A DNA stretch of 12,280 nt, from assembly GCA_040901775.1 (NCBI GenBank), contig JBBDYF010000280.1, forward strand, positions 1-12,280. The letters are read 5' to 3'. A program made the position numbers and the translations under genes. The notes below the pieces were generated by a model. It was not told where the DNA came from. It searched no databases and saw only the letters and a list, made by a program, of their open reading frames with translations. Shown in pieces: positions 1 to 7,223 of the stretch. Every line of letters starts with the position of its first letter. Positions within the stretch are counted from its first letter, which is position 1. The stretch is from CAYLLN01 sp040901775 (lineage in GTDB: Bacteria; Planctomycetota; Planctomycetia; Pirellulales; Pirellulaceae).

Positions 1-135
1 GCCGAGGCCCAAACGCTGGCCCGGCAACGACTTAGCGACAATTGCGGAAGGACCAGATTGGCCGTAGGTCAGTCCATTCTAACCCGAACCACCGGCAAGC
101 CTATTCGCTTCGCACGTCGCCGGCCAGATTCCGTC

Positions 136-969
136 TTAGTCTCCCAAGTACACCTGCGGCAATTGCCATGTCTGAGGCGGGATTGTCGAAACGCGCCTGG
201 GCTGGCTGGCCGCGGTGCGAAGCACGATTCGCGTGCTGCTTGTCTGGGGAGGCGGGAGCGAGGAACTCCCTTGGAATTCCTTGGCCTTGCGCAGCGTCGC
301 CAAGAGGTTTTCAATCTCCCGATGCACTCGGCGAGTTTGCGAAACCACGATCGCGGCGGAGTTCTCAAATTCACAAATCGAGCCCGGCCCGCCGAGGGCA
401 TCCCAGCTTGTGGGCTCGATCGTAGTCGTTATGACTTCGATCAGTGAGACGTAGTCCGCTTCCCAACTGTGGGCTTCATCTTTTGCGCCGGGGACGCGCC
501 ACATCACCAAGTCCCGCACGGGGTAAGTCCGCGTGTCGAGCATTTCAGGAGATTCGAGGTTTTCGCGCGATGTGACCAGAATCACGTTGTTGCGAATCGT
601 GAAGTCCAAGTCCAGATCCTCCAGGACCAGCCGCAGCAGCGACTCCAGCGGCACCGAATCGATCTGCCGGGTAACCCGCGTATCTGTATCGATTCCCAGC
701 GCTTCGAGACTTTTCACCGAAATATGAATCGGCGTCTGAAACTGCTGGCTCAGACTGTTCACCACCTCGTGGAGCGGCGCGTCAACGACGTAGAGCGAGC
801 CGCGCCGGGCCAGCGCCTGTTCCAAACGCTCCTCATCCCCTGGCACCTCATCCCCTCGCACGTTGCCGATCCTCAGCGCGGTCTGCGCCCGGCAAGGGAC
901 AGACCAGGCGAGCAGGAAGAGCGTGGCGAGCAAGCAGCAGCACGCCGGAGCGGATTTCGCGTACAACAT
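136..969 (-). CDS. Exported STN (secretin/TonB short N-terminal) domain protein
   Basis: This is a 277-residue protein. Residues 1-28 look like a signal peptide, with a hydrophobic core and a cleavage-like CRA/QT site. Residues 57-133 read as an STN/secretin N0-like domain: LYVVDAPLHEVVNSL, then a beta-rich stretch ending IRNNVILVTS. Residues 145-230 follow with TRTYPVRDLV, IEPTSWDALGG, AAIVVSQTRRVH and IENLLATLRKAK, the NolW-like half seen in many planctomycete proteins. The tail is Pro/Ser rich with no domain. The ATG at 969 was chosen because the signal peptide follows it. The frame stays open much further upstream, but that part is antisense to the next gene. The three-cysteine run at 10-12 lies inside the signal peptide and does not form a normal lipobox. 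There is no secretin pore domain, so a periplasmic binding or scaffold role is inferred. The gene is divergent from the DUF4139-like gene. Confidence 0.85.
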   Translation of the reverse strand: MLYAKSAPACCCLLATLFLLAWSVPCRAQTALRIGNVRGDEVPGDEERLEQALARRGSLYVVDAPLHEVVNSLSQQFQTPIHISVKSLEALGIDTDTRVTRQIDSVPLESLLRLVLEDLDLDFTIRNNVILVTSRENLESPEMLDTRTYPVRDLVMWRVPGAKDEAHSWEADYVSLIEVITTTIEPTSWDALGGPGSICEFENSAAIVVSQTRRVHREIENLLATLRKAKEFQGSSSLPPPQTSSTRIVLRTAASQPRRVSTIPPQTWQLPQVYLGD

Positions 970-1035
970 CGATCGGTTCCCGTGAATTTGCCCTTGTTCC
1001 GTGCAGCATAGCTGGCCTTCGGGGGGAGTGGCAAC

Positions 1036-1041
1036 TATAAT
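1036..1041 (+). promoter_or_regulatory. Possible -10 element (TATAAT)
   Basis: A perfect TATAAT lies in the 234-base gap between the divergent STN and DUF4139-like genes, 163 bases before the chosen ATG at 1204. No good -35 hexamer is seen 16-18 bases upstream; the best-placed hexamer is TGGCCT. In a GC-rich region a perfect -10 is suggestive, but without a -35 it could be chance. The overlapping minus-strand hexamer TATAGT (1039 to 1034) could equally serve the STN gene. Confidence 0.25.
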
Positions 1042-1203
1042 TCGCCTGCCAGCCAGGGGCACCAGGTGAGTGGCAATCGGCGTCCGCGGGGCGGGTTCTT
1101 CTCGCTCGGCCGGATCCGGCGACAAGCCGGCACTTTCCGCAACGTTCGATCGACCAATGCTTCGTTCCGGTCGCCCCCCACTCTCTCCGCTGGGAAATCC
1201 CCG

Positions 1204-3360
1204 ATGAACTGCAAATCTCCGCGCCCCTATGTTTCGCTCGTCTTGTGCGGCTTGGCCGCATTTTTTGTCGGTGCGGCAGACGCCCAAGACGCGCCGCCGC
1301 AGGAGCTGCCGCTGCCGCTCAAGCGGGTCGTGATGTTCAGCTCCAGCGTCGGCTTTTTCGAGCATCAAGGCGAGATCGAAGGGGACCGGCAGATTGAATT
1401 CGCGTTCAAAACGTCCGACATCAACGACCTGCTCAAGAGCCTCGTGGTGCAAGACCGGGGCGGCGGGCTGGTCACGGCGGTCAACTATGGCTCGCCCGAG
1501 CCGATCGCCCGCACGCTGCGGACCTTGGCCATCGACCTGACCCAAAGCCCGACGCTGGCCGAGATTTTTCAGCAGCTTCGCGGCCAGATGGTGCATTTGG
1601 AAGCGCCCGACGCCATCGAGGGCGTGATCGTCGGTGTCGAGACCCGTAAGCTCCCCGTCGGCGACAAAGAGATCGAGGTGCAGGTACTGAATTTGCGAAC
1701 CGACAAAGGACTGCGCAGCGTGCGCCTCGACGGCATCTTGCTCACGCGGTTGGTCAATCCAAAGATCGACGGCGAATTCCAGCAGGCACTGGAGCTGTTG
1801 GCGTCGGAACAAACGAGCGACCAAAAGCGGGTGAAGCTCGACTTCCGCGGCGCGGGCAAACGGCAGGTTTCCGTCGGCTACATCCAGGAGGCGCCGGTCT
1901 GGAAGACGAGCTATCGCCTCGTGCTCGCGGACAAGGAGCCGCCGTTTCTGCAAGGTTGGGCGATCGTCGAGAACACGACCTCGCACGACTGGAGCCAGGT
2001 GCAACTGACGCTGGTCAGCGGGCGGCCCATTTCGTTCGTCATGGACCTCTACGAGCCACTGTTCATGGCCCGCCCCTTGGTCGTGCCCGAGCAGCACGCC
2101 TCGCTGCGGCCCCGCGTCTATGACCAGGATTTGGCGGGCCGCGCCCAGGAGTTTCAAGCTGCCGGCAATGTCGTGCGAAGTCGCAAACGCGGCGGGGCGA
2201 TGGGTATGGGTGGAATGATGGGCGGCGGCATGGGCGGCGGCGGCTTTGGCGGAGGAGGCATGGGTGGCGGCGCTACTGCCGGTTACGGCGAAGCTGGGGA
2301 CCCCTTTGCCGCGCCAGCCAGCATCGATCTCAAGCAGGGAGTCGCCTCGGCGGCCAGCGCTGGGGACGTGGGCGAACTGTTCCGCTACGTCATCAAGCAA
2401 CCGGTGACGCTCGGCCGCAATCAGTCGGCGATGCTTCCGATTGTGAACGACGCCGTGAAAGGCGAAAAGGTCGCGATTTTCAATCCGGCCGTACACCCCA
2501 AGCATCCGTTGGCCGGCTTGCGCCTGACGAACACCACGCCGCTGCACCTGTCGCAGGGGCCAATCACCCTCTTCGATGGCGGCGAATACGCGGGCGATGC
2601 TCGGATCGAGGACATCCCGCCCGGCTCAACGCGGCTGGTGAGCTACGCCTTGGATCTGGAAACCGAGGTGGCCATCGAGGACCAGCCGCCCGTGCAAGTG
2701 ACCGTGGCCCTGGCGATTCGCAAAGGGGGGCTGCACGTCAAGCACAAGGTGACGCGACAGGCCCACTACGTCGTGAAGAACTCGTCCGATCGTGCGAAAC
2801 AAGTGCTGCTGGAGCGGCCGATCGATCCCGCTTGGAAACTCGTTCAGCCCGCGGCGGTGGAAACCACCCGCGCCCTGCACCGACTGTCGATCCAGGCCGA
2901 GCCCGGTAAAACGTCCACAACCATTGCCGTGGAAGAGCGAGAACTGGCTGAGGAGTTTGTGCTGGCGACGCTCGATCTGGCGCAGCTCAACTTTTATCTG
3001 CGCGTGCCCGCCGCGACCCCGGCGCTCAAGCAGGCATTGCAGGAAGCCCTCGACCGCAAGACCGCCGCCGCCTCGGCCCTGGCCAATCGCGCTGCCGTGG
3101 AAGCCCGGCTGTCCGAACTGGCCGCAGAGCAGCAGCGGGTGCGGGCGAACCTGCAGGCCGTGCCGGCCATCAAAAGCGACGACCCCGCCGACGAGAACCA
3201 CAAGGCCAGCCGCGAACTGACCAAGCGTTATCTCGACAAGTTGGCCAGCCTGGAGAGCGAACTGGAAATGCAACGGCAGCAGCTCGTCAAACTGCGGCAG
3301 CAAGAACAGCAGGCAAACCAGCAACTTGAGGATCTCCTGGAAAGTTTGGCCGTGGAATAG
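1204..3360 (+). CDS. Exported DUF4139-like protein with Gly/Met-rich insert and C-terminal coiled coil
   Basis: This is a 718-residue protein. Residues 1-27 form a signal peptide ending GAADA/QD. Residues 39-185 form a beta-rich N-terminal domain (KRVVMFSSSVGFFEHQG, then SDINDLLKSLVVQD). Residues about 230-600 resemble DUF4139: VWKTSYRLVL, WAIVENTTSHDWSQVQLTLVSG and later IFNPAVHPKHPLAGLRL. A Gly/Met-rich low-complexity insert at residues 330-359 splits the domain. Residues about 605-712 are rich in Ala, Glu, Gln and Leu with heptad-like spacing and probably form a coiled coil. The frame is open from a GTG at 1066, but the ATG at 1204 gives a proper signal peptide and a weak GGGA ahead of it. 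DUF4139 proteins are poorly characterised. An envelope-associated role is inferred from export only. The gene meets the DUF1501 gene tail to tail, 30 bases apart. Confidence 0.88.
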   Translation: MNCKSPRPYVSLVLCGLAAFFVGAADAQDAPPQELPLPLKRVVMFSSSVGFFEHQGEIEGDRQIEFAFKTSDINDLLKSLVVQDRGGGLVTAVNYGSPEPIARTLRTLAIDLTQSPTLAEIFQQLRGQMVHLEAPDAIEGVIVGVETRKLPVGDKEIEVQVLNLRTDKGLRSVRLDGILLTRLVNPKIDGEFQQALELLASEQTSDQKRVKLDFRGAGKRQVSVGYIQEAPVWKTSYRLVLADKEPPFLQGWAIVENTTSHDWSQVQLTLVSGRPISFVMDLYEPLFMARPLVVPEQHASLRPRVYDQDLAGRAQEFQAAGNVVRSRKRGGAMGMGGMMGGGMGGGGFGGGGMGGGATAGYGEAGDPFAAPASIDLKQGVASAASAGDVGELFRYVIKQPVTLGRNQSAMLPIVNDAVKGEKVAIFNPAVHPKHPLAGLRLTNTTPLHLSQGPITLFDGGEYAGDARIEDIPPGSTRLVSYALDLETEVAIEDQPPVQVTVALAIRKGGLHVKHKVTRQAHYVVKNSSDRAKQVLLERPIDPAWKLVQPAAVETTRALHRLSIQAEPGKTSTTIAVEERELAEEFVLATLDLAQLNFYLRVPAATPALKQALQEALDRKTAAASALANRAAVEARLSELAAEQQRVRANLQAVPAIKSDDPADENHKASRELTKRYLDKLASLESELEMQRQQLVKLRQQEQQANQQLEDLLESLAVE
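2191..2280 (+). repeat. GGC/ATG-rich low-complexity coding stretch (Gly/Met-rich linker)
   Basis: This stretch encodes residues 330-359 of the DUF4139-like protein, almost only Gly and Met with a few Ala and Phe. At DNA level it is made of imperfect copies of ATGGGYGGCGGC-type units, clearest from 2216 to 2272. It stays in frame and lies between two well-structured blocks, so it reads as a flexible linker grown by slippage and not as a damaged gene. Confidence 0.8.
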
Positions 3361-3390
3361 GCGCCCCGTTAGTTCCCGCCATTTCGTAAA

Positions 3391-4707
3391 CTAGCCCAGC
3401 AAGGCCGCGATCGGGCGGCCGTCGCGGCTGATGTGAACGGGCCGTCCGTCGGCGGTGTGCAATAACTGCTGCGGGTCGATTCCCAGCAAACTGTAGATCG
3501 TGGCCGCCAGGTCGGCAGGGGTGACCGGTTGGTCGCGGGGGCTTTCGCCTGTCGCATCGCTTGAGCCGATCACCTGCCCGCCTGGAATGCCGCCCCCCGC
3601 CAACAGCACGCTGAAGACCCGCGGCCAATGATCGCGGCCACCTTGCGTGTTGAGCTTTGGCGTGCGACCGAATTCGCCCATCGCCACAATCAGCGTCTCG
3701 CCCAGCAGGTCGCGATCTTGCAGGTCGTCCAGCAGCGACGACAAGGCCCGGTCGAGCGACGGAATCAACCCTTCGGGATGCTTCGCCCCGGTGTAACCTT
3801 CTTTAAGCTGGGTGTAGAGATTCTGGTGCGTGTCCCAGCCGGGATAGTTGACCGTGATGAACGGCACCCCAGCCTCGACCAGCCGGCGGGCGAGCAGGGT
3901 GCTTTGGCCAATTGCCCGGTGACCGTAGCGGGCGCGGGTTTCGGCCGGTTCGCGCTGCAAGTCGAAGGCCGCCTTGGCTTCGGCCGATTCGATCAGCCGG
4001 TAGGCCGCCTCGAAGGGTGCGTCATGCTGGCCGCTGAAGCGTTCGAGCGCCGCCAGATAATCGCGGCGGCGATGCAACTGGTCGTCGGCAAGGCCGGGGT
4101 AAAGCTCCAGATCGCGGACGCGGAAATCGGCCTTGCCCGCTTTGCCGCCAATCTCGAATGGCTGAGCCGCTTGCGGCAGATAGCCGTTGCCGCTGAGCCG
4201 CTTTCCGCCGACGGCAAAGCTGGGAATGGCAATGTGTTTGGGGAGCGTGCGCGTTTGCGGGTCGAGATGAGCCACGACCGAGCCGATCGCCGGATATTCC
4301 AGCGCCGCCGTCGGCGGATAACCAGTCAGCAGGTAGTGCGCTCCCAGATTGTGCTCACCCAGCGGCGAGGTAACCGAGCGAACGATCGCGGCCTGCCCGA
4401 TCCGCGCGGCCAGGCCCGGCATCAAGTCGCAAATCTCGATTCCAGGGACCGCGGTCTTCAACGGACGAAACGGGCCACGGACCTCGGCCGGCGCGTCGGG
4501 CTTCAGGTCGAACGTTTCCAGATGACTCGGTCCCCCGTCGAGCCAAATTAAAATGCAGCTTTTAGCCTTTGCCGCGCGCGGCGACATTTCAGCCCCCCGC
4601 AGGGAGAGCAATTCGGGAAGGGTCAGCCCCAACGCCGCCAATCCGCCAACCTGGACGAAGTTGCGGCGCGAAAAAGCTTGTCGATGTTGCGCCATGACGG
4701 GCATCAT
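3391..4707 (-). CDS. DUF1501 family protein with Tat-type N-terminus
   Basis: The product is 438 residues, close to the usual DUF1501 length. A twin-arginine motif (FSRRNFVQVGG, residues 12-22) precedes a hydrophobic stretch, so Tat export is likely. DUF1501 hallmarks appear in order: CILIWLDGGPSHLETFDLKP (51-70), YPGWDTHQN (288-296), VAMGEFGRTP (341-350) and GGRDHWPRVFSVLLAGGG (356-373). The His/Asp residues in these blocks fit the alkaline-phosphatase/sulfatase-like fold proposed for the family, but no substrate is established. The ATGs at 4707, 4704 and 4695 are all possible starts and none has a clear Shine-Dalgarno; all keep the Tat motif. The gene begins 10 bases after the stop of the DUF1549/DUF1553 gene on the same strand, the standard planctomycete pairing, so co-transcription is inferred. 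Confidence 0.95.
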   Translation of the reverse strand: MMPVMAQHRQAFSRRNFVQVGGLAALGLTLPELLSLRGAEMSPRAAKAKSCILIWLDGGPSHLETFDLKPDAPAEVRGPFRPLKTAVPGIEICDLMPGLAARIGQAAIVRSVTSPLGEHNLGAHYLLTGYPPTAALEYPAIGSVVAHLDPQTRTLPKHIAIPSFAVGGKRLSGNGYLPQAAQPFEIGGKAGKADFRVRDLELYPGLADDQLHRRRDYLAALERFSGQHDAPFEAAYRLIESAEAKAAFDLQREPAETRARYGHRAIGQSTLLARRLVEAGVPFITVNYPGWDTHQNLYTQLKEGYTGAKHPEGLIPSLDRALSSLLDDLQDRDLLGETLIVAMGEFGRTPKLNTQGGRDHWPRVFSVLLAGGGIPGGQVIGSSDATGESPRDQPVTPADLAATIYSLLGIDPQQLLHTADGRPVHISRDGRPIAALLG

Positions 4708-4717
4708 TTCAGTTAAA

Positions 4718-6820
4718 TCAATGGTTCGTCACGAACTCTCGGCAACTGAGCAGGCTCCAAGCCAGATCGCGGCACTTCTCGGCCCGCGAGCCTGCGCTTA
4801 GCTCGGCCGACCAGAATGCCAGTTCGTCGGCCGTGGGAAGGCGGCTGAGCGTCCGCAGGTAATATTCTTCGACCAGCTTCTCGGGGGAACTTGTTTCCGC
4901 GGCCAGCCCAGCCAGCAGGTTCTCGACATTCTCCAGCCGGCGGTTCACCAGTTTGCCGTTAATCCAGTGCAATTGCACGGCAAGTTGGTCCAAGGAAGCC
5001 CCCTGCTCCTCTTGCTGCTGGCAGCCGCGCGGGTCGATGCACGACGCGAGCGGCCCCAATTCTTTCGCCAGCAGTTCGGGCGAGAAAGCCTGAATCGCGC
5101 GGCGATCTGCCGGCGGCGCATCGTCCCAGGCGACGCCCACGCCGGTGGCATCGCAAACGGCATCCAGCAGCACTTCAGCCGCGAGCGCTCGCGGCCGCGC
5201 GTGCGAATAGAACCGCTCGTCGCTCCCCGCTGCCGGCAGCGGCTGGCCGCTCCGCTGATACGCCGCGGAATTGGCGATCAGCCCCAGCGTGTGCCGCAGG
5301 TCGTAGCCGTGCTGGATGAAGTCGGCGGTCAGGCGGTCGAGCAGCGCGGGATGCGAGGCCGGGTTGGTCTCGCGGAGGTCGTCGATCGGCTCGATCAGGC
5401 CGCGACCCAACAGCGAATGCCACAGCCGATTGACCTGCGCGCGGGCCAACCGCCCGTGCTCGCCACTGACCAGCCAAGCGGCTAAGGCGGGCCGATTGTC
5501 CTGGTCCGCGGGCAGAAACCGCGCGCCGGGCAGCCGGGGAATGGCGGCTTCGCCAGTCGCCGGATGCACGACTTCGCCGGTGGGTTTCAGGCGGACGACC
5601 GTCCCCCGCTCCAAGCGGGCAAAGATGGCGGCCAGGCCGTGGTAATCGTCCTGGGTCCACTGGTCGAGCGGGTGATTGTGGCAATTCGCACAGCGGAGGC
5701 GAATCCCCAGCAGCGATTCGCTCAGGTACTCGGCCGCGCCGCGGGCGTCGGCGGCGTTGCGGTGGAAATTCGCGGGACCGACCGTGTGCGAGTCCCCTTC
5801 GGCCGTCAGCAACTCGGCCGTCCACTCGTCGAGCGGCCGCGCCGCCGCGATCTGCCCGTGCAGCCAGTCGCGAAAGAGCCGGGTTCCCGCCGCGTCGTTG
5901 GGGTTGGTCCGAATCCGCTGCCAGCGGGCATATTGGTACGTCCAGTACTCGTTAAAAGCGGACGACGCCAACAGCCGATCCACCGCGGCGACGAATTTGT
6001 CCTCGCCCCGATCGGCCAGATACGCCCGCACCTCGCTCGGCGTGGGCAAGCGGCCGGTCAGGTCGAGCGTCACGCGCCGCAACAGCGTGGCGTCGCCCGC
6101 GCGGGGCGAAGGGGGCAGGCGCAAGCCTTCGTGAGCCGCGTAGATCTCGTCGTCGATCCAGTTGCCGCGCGGCCGGGCCGACAGGTCGAGCGATTCGCCC
6201 GGATAAGGCGCGGTGATCTGAATCGCGGCAACGTGCGTCAAAAAGCGAACCACGATTGTCTGCCGGCCGGGTCGCAACACCTGGACATTGCCGCCGGGAT
6301 CGACCTTCGTCGAGGCCGGATCGGCCGGCGTAAAAACCGCCAAATCTTCGACGCGCCGCGAAGTGCCGTCGTCGAACCGGGCCGTCACCGCGAGCTTCAC
6401 CTCGGCTGGGACCGCAGCCACGGTCGCTTGTTTCGGCTCGACGATCAACTCGGTCAACTGCCGCGCCGGCGTGCGGAGCGCGCCGCCACCAATCCACTCG
6501 GTCAATAACTGGGCGAAGGGGCTGTCCGCCTCGAACCGCTGCCCCCCTTCGTGATCGATTTCCCAAGTCGGCTTGAGCAGCAAGAGGCTCCGGTCAGGAC
6601 GCGCCAGGTTGACCCGGCGGCCTTCCAGTTCGTGTACGATCGCCCGGTGATCGGCCTGCGGATCGCCCCCAAACAGCGACAGCCGGAAACCGCCCCGCCC
6701 CGCGGCCGCACCGTGGCACGCGCCGCTGTTGCACCCGGCGCGGGTCAACACGGGAAGCACCTCCGTGTCGAAATCGACCGGAGCCGCGGACAACAGCGCC
6801 ACGACGAGCAAAGCGTTCAT
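4718..6820 (-). CDS. DUF1549/DUF1553 cytochrome-c-like protein
   Basis: This is a 700-residue protein. A short hydrophobic N-terminus (residues 1-14) suggests export. Residues 30-36 are CNSGACH, a CX4CH motif followed by GRGGFRLSLFGGDP, typical of this family's N-terminus. Residues about 123-204 resemble a bacterial Ig-like (BIG2) domain (VTARFDDGTSRRV, VDPGGNVQVLRPG). DUF1549 runs from about 220 (WIDDEIYA, LLRRVTLDLTGRLPTPSEV) and includes a classic CXXCH haem motif, CANCH at 377-381. DUF1553 spans about 442-695 (RAQVNRLWHSLLGRGLIEP, DDLRETNPASHPALLDRL, and near the end LHWINGKLVN). The start is fixed at 6820, because a stop lies five codons upstream with no other start codon between. The function is not established; haem binding and a redox or envelope role together with DUF1501 are inferred. 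Confidence 0.95.
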   Translation of the reverse strand: MNALLVVALLSAAPVDFDTEVLPVLTRAGCNSGACHGAAAGRGGFRLSLFGGDPQADHRAIVHELEGRRVNLARPDRSLLLLKPTWEIDHEGGQRFEADSPFAQLLTEWIGGGALRTPARQLTELIVEPKQATVAAVPAEVKLAVTARFDDGTSRRVEDLAVFTPADPASTKVDPGGNVQVLRPGRQTIVVRFLTHVAAIQITAPYPGESLDLSARPRGNWIDDEIYAAHEGLRLPPSPRAGDATLLRRVTLDLTGRLPTPSEVRAYLADRGEDKFVAAVDRLLASSAFNEYWTYQYARWQRIRTNPNDAAGTRLFRDWLHGQIAAARPLDEWTAELLTAEGDSHTVGPANFHRNAADARGAAEYLSESLLGIRLRCANCHNHPLDQWTQDDYHGLAAIFARLERGTVVRLKPTGEVVHPATGEAAIPRLPGARFLPADQDNRPALAAWLVSGEHGRLARAQVNRLWHSLLGRGLIEPIDDLRETNPASHPALLDRLTADFIQHGYDLRHTLGLIANSAAYQRSGQPLPAAGSDERFYSHARPRALAAEVLLDAVCDATGVGVAWDDAPPADRRAIQAFSPELLAKELGPLASCIDPRGCQQQEEQGASLDQLAVQLHWINGKLVNRRLENVENLLAGLAAETSSPEKLVEEYYLRTLSRLPTADELAFWSAELSAGSRAEKCRDLAWSLLSCREFVTNH

Positions 6821-6843
6821 CCCGTTAGCGTGTCAGAAAGGGG

Positions 6844-7209
6844 ATGCGAAAGCAATCAATCGAGCAGCATGGCGACACGACGCAGCGAATTGCGGGGCAG
6901 ACGGCGGATGGCGTCGCCCTGAACATTCAAGTGCTCTACACGCCGGACCATCCGCTGTCCGAGGAACTTGCCCGCGCCCGGGGGAGCGGGCAGGCGGTCA
7001 CCATCAACGGCATCCCGTTTCGCCGGTATGCGACGCCCAGCTTGCAGTTGACGAACCTTCGCAGCCGCAAGGTGCAGGGCGTTGAATATCGCTATCTAGA
7101 AGGCCCGCACCAGGTTCGAATTTCGGTTTATTGCGCGGCGTCGGTCGAGCCCCCCTCGCTGCCGGAAGTGCTGAAGGCAATTGAATCGTTGCAGCGCGCC
7201 TCGCCCTAA
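6844..7209 (+). CDS. Hypothetical protein, 121 residues, family not recognised
   Basis: I do not recognise this family. It has no signal peptide, membrane segment or cysteine motif, so it is probably cytoplasmic. It reads as a compact alpha/beta protein: strands around VALNIQVLY (24-32) and VEYRYLEG (79-86), and a C-terminal helix (LPEVLKAIESLQRA). Third codon positions are mostly G or C, the frame does not lie inside another gene, and AGAAAGGGG sits directly before the ATG, all of which support it as real. An in-frame stop at 6826-6828 prevents a much longer N-terminus. Its start lies 23 bases from the divergent DUF1549 start, so any promoter must overlap that gene's coding sequence. Its stop is 14 bases from the convergent stop of the large secretin-like gene. 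It could also be the remnant of a longer gene. Confidence 0.65.
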   Translation: MRKQSIEQHGDTTQRIAGQTADGVALNIQVLYTPDHPLSEELARARGSGQAVTINGIPFRRYATPSLQLTNLRSRKVQGVEYRYLEGPHQVRISVYCAASVEPPSLPEVLKAIESLQRASP

Positions 7210-7223
7210 TGCGGTATGTCTCT

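Noticed and set aside
1..135. Possible gene end at the left edge
   Set aside because: Plus frame 1 is open across the region, while frames 2 and 3 stop at 65-67 and 33-35. All three have plausible codon use over so few codons, so the strand and frame cannot be decided. On the minus strand the ATG near 80 meets a stop within three codons.
1066..1203. GTG at 1066 as the start of the DUF4139-like gene
   Set aside because: It would add 46 Arg/Ser-rich residues ahead of a clean signal peptide, and would place the TATAAT motif and most of the intergenic region next to or inside coding sequence.
970..2547. Long minus-strand open frame (over 500 codons) continuing upstream of the STN gene
   Set aside because: It is antisense to the well-supported DUF4139-like gene, shows no family motif, and is rich in Arg, His and Gln as expected of the opposite strand of a GC-biased gene.
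3361..3390. Terminator between the convergent DUF4139-like and DUF1501 genes
   Set aside because: The 30-base gap has no stem-loop followed by a T-run in either direction.
3628..4551. Plus-strand open frame of 307 codons
   Set aside because: It is antisense to the DUF1501 gene, whose conserved motifs establish the coding strand.
7210..7223. Terminator between the small gene and the large secretin-like gene
   Set aside because: The 14-base gap is too short and shows no hairpin.
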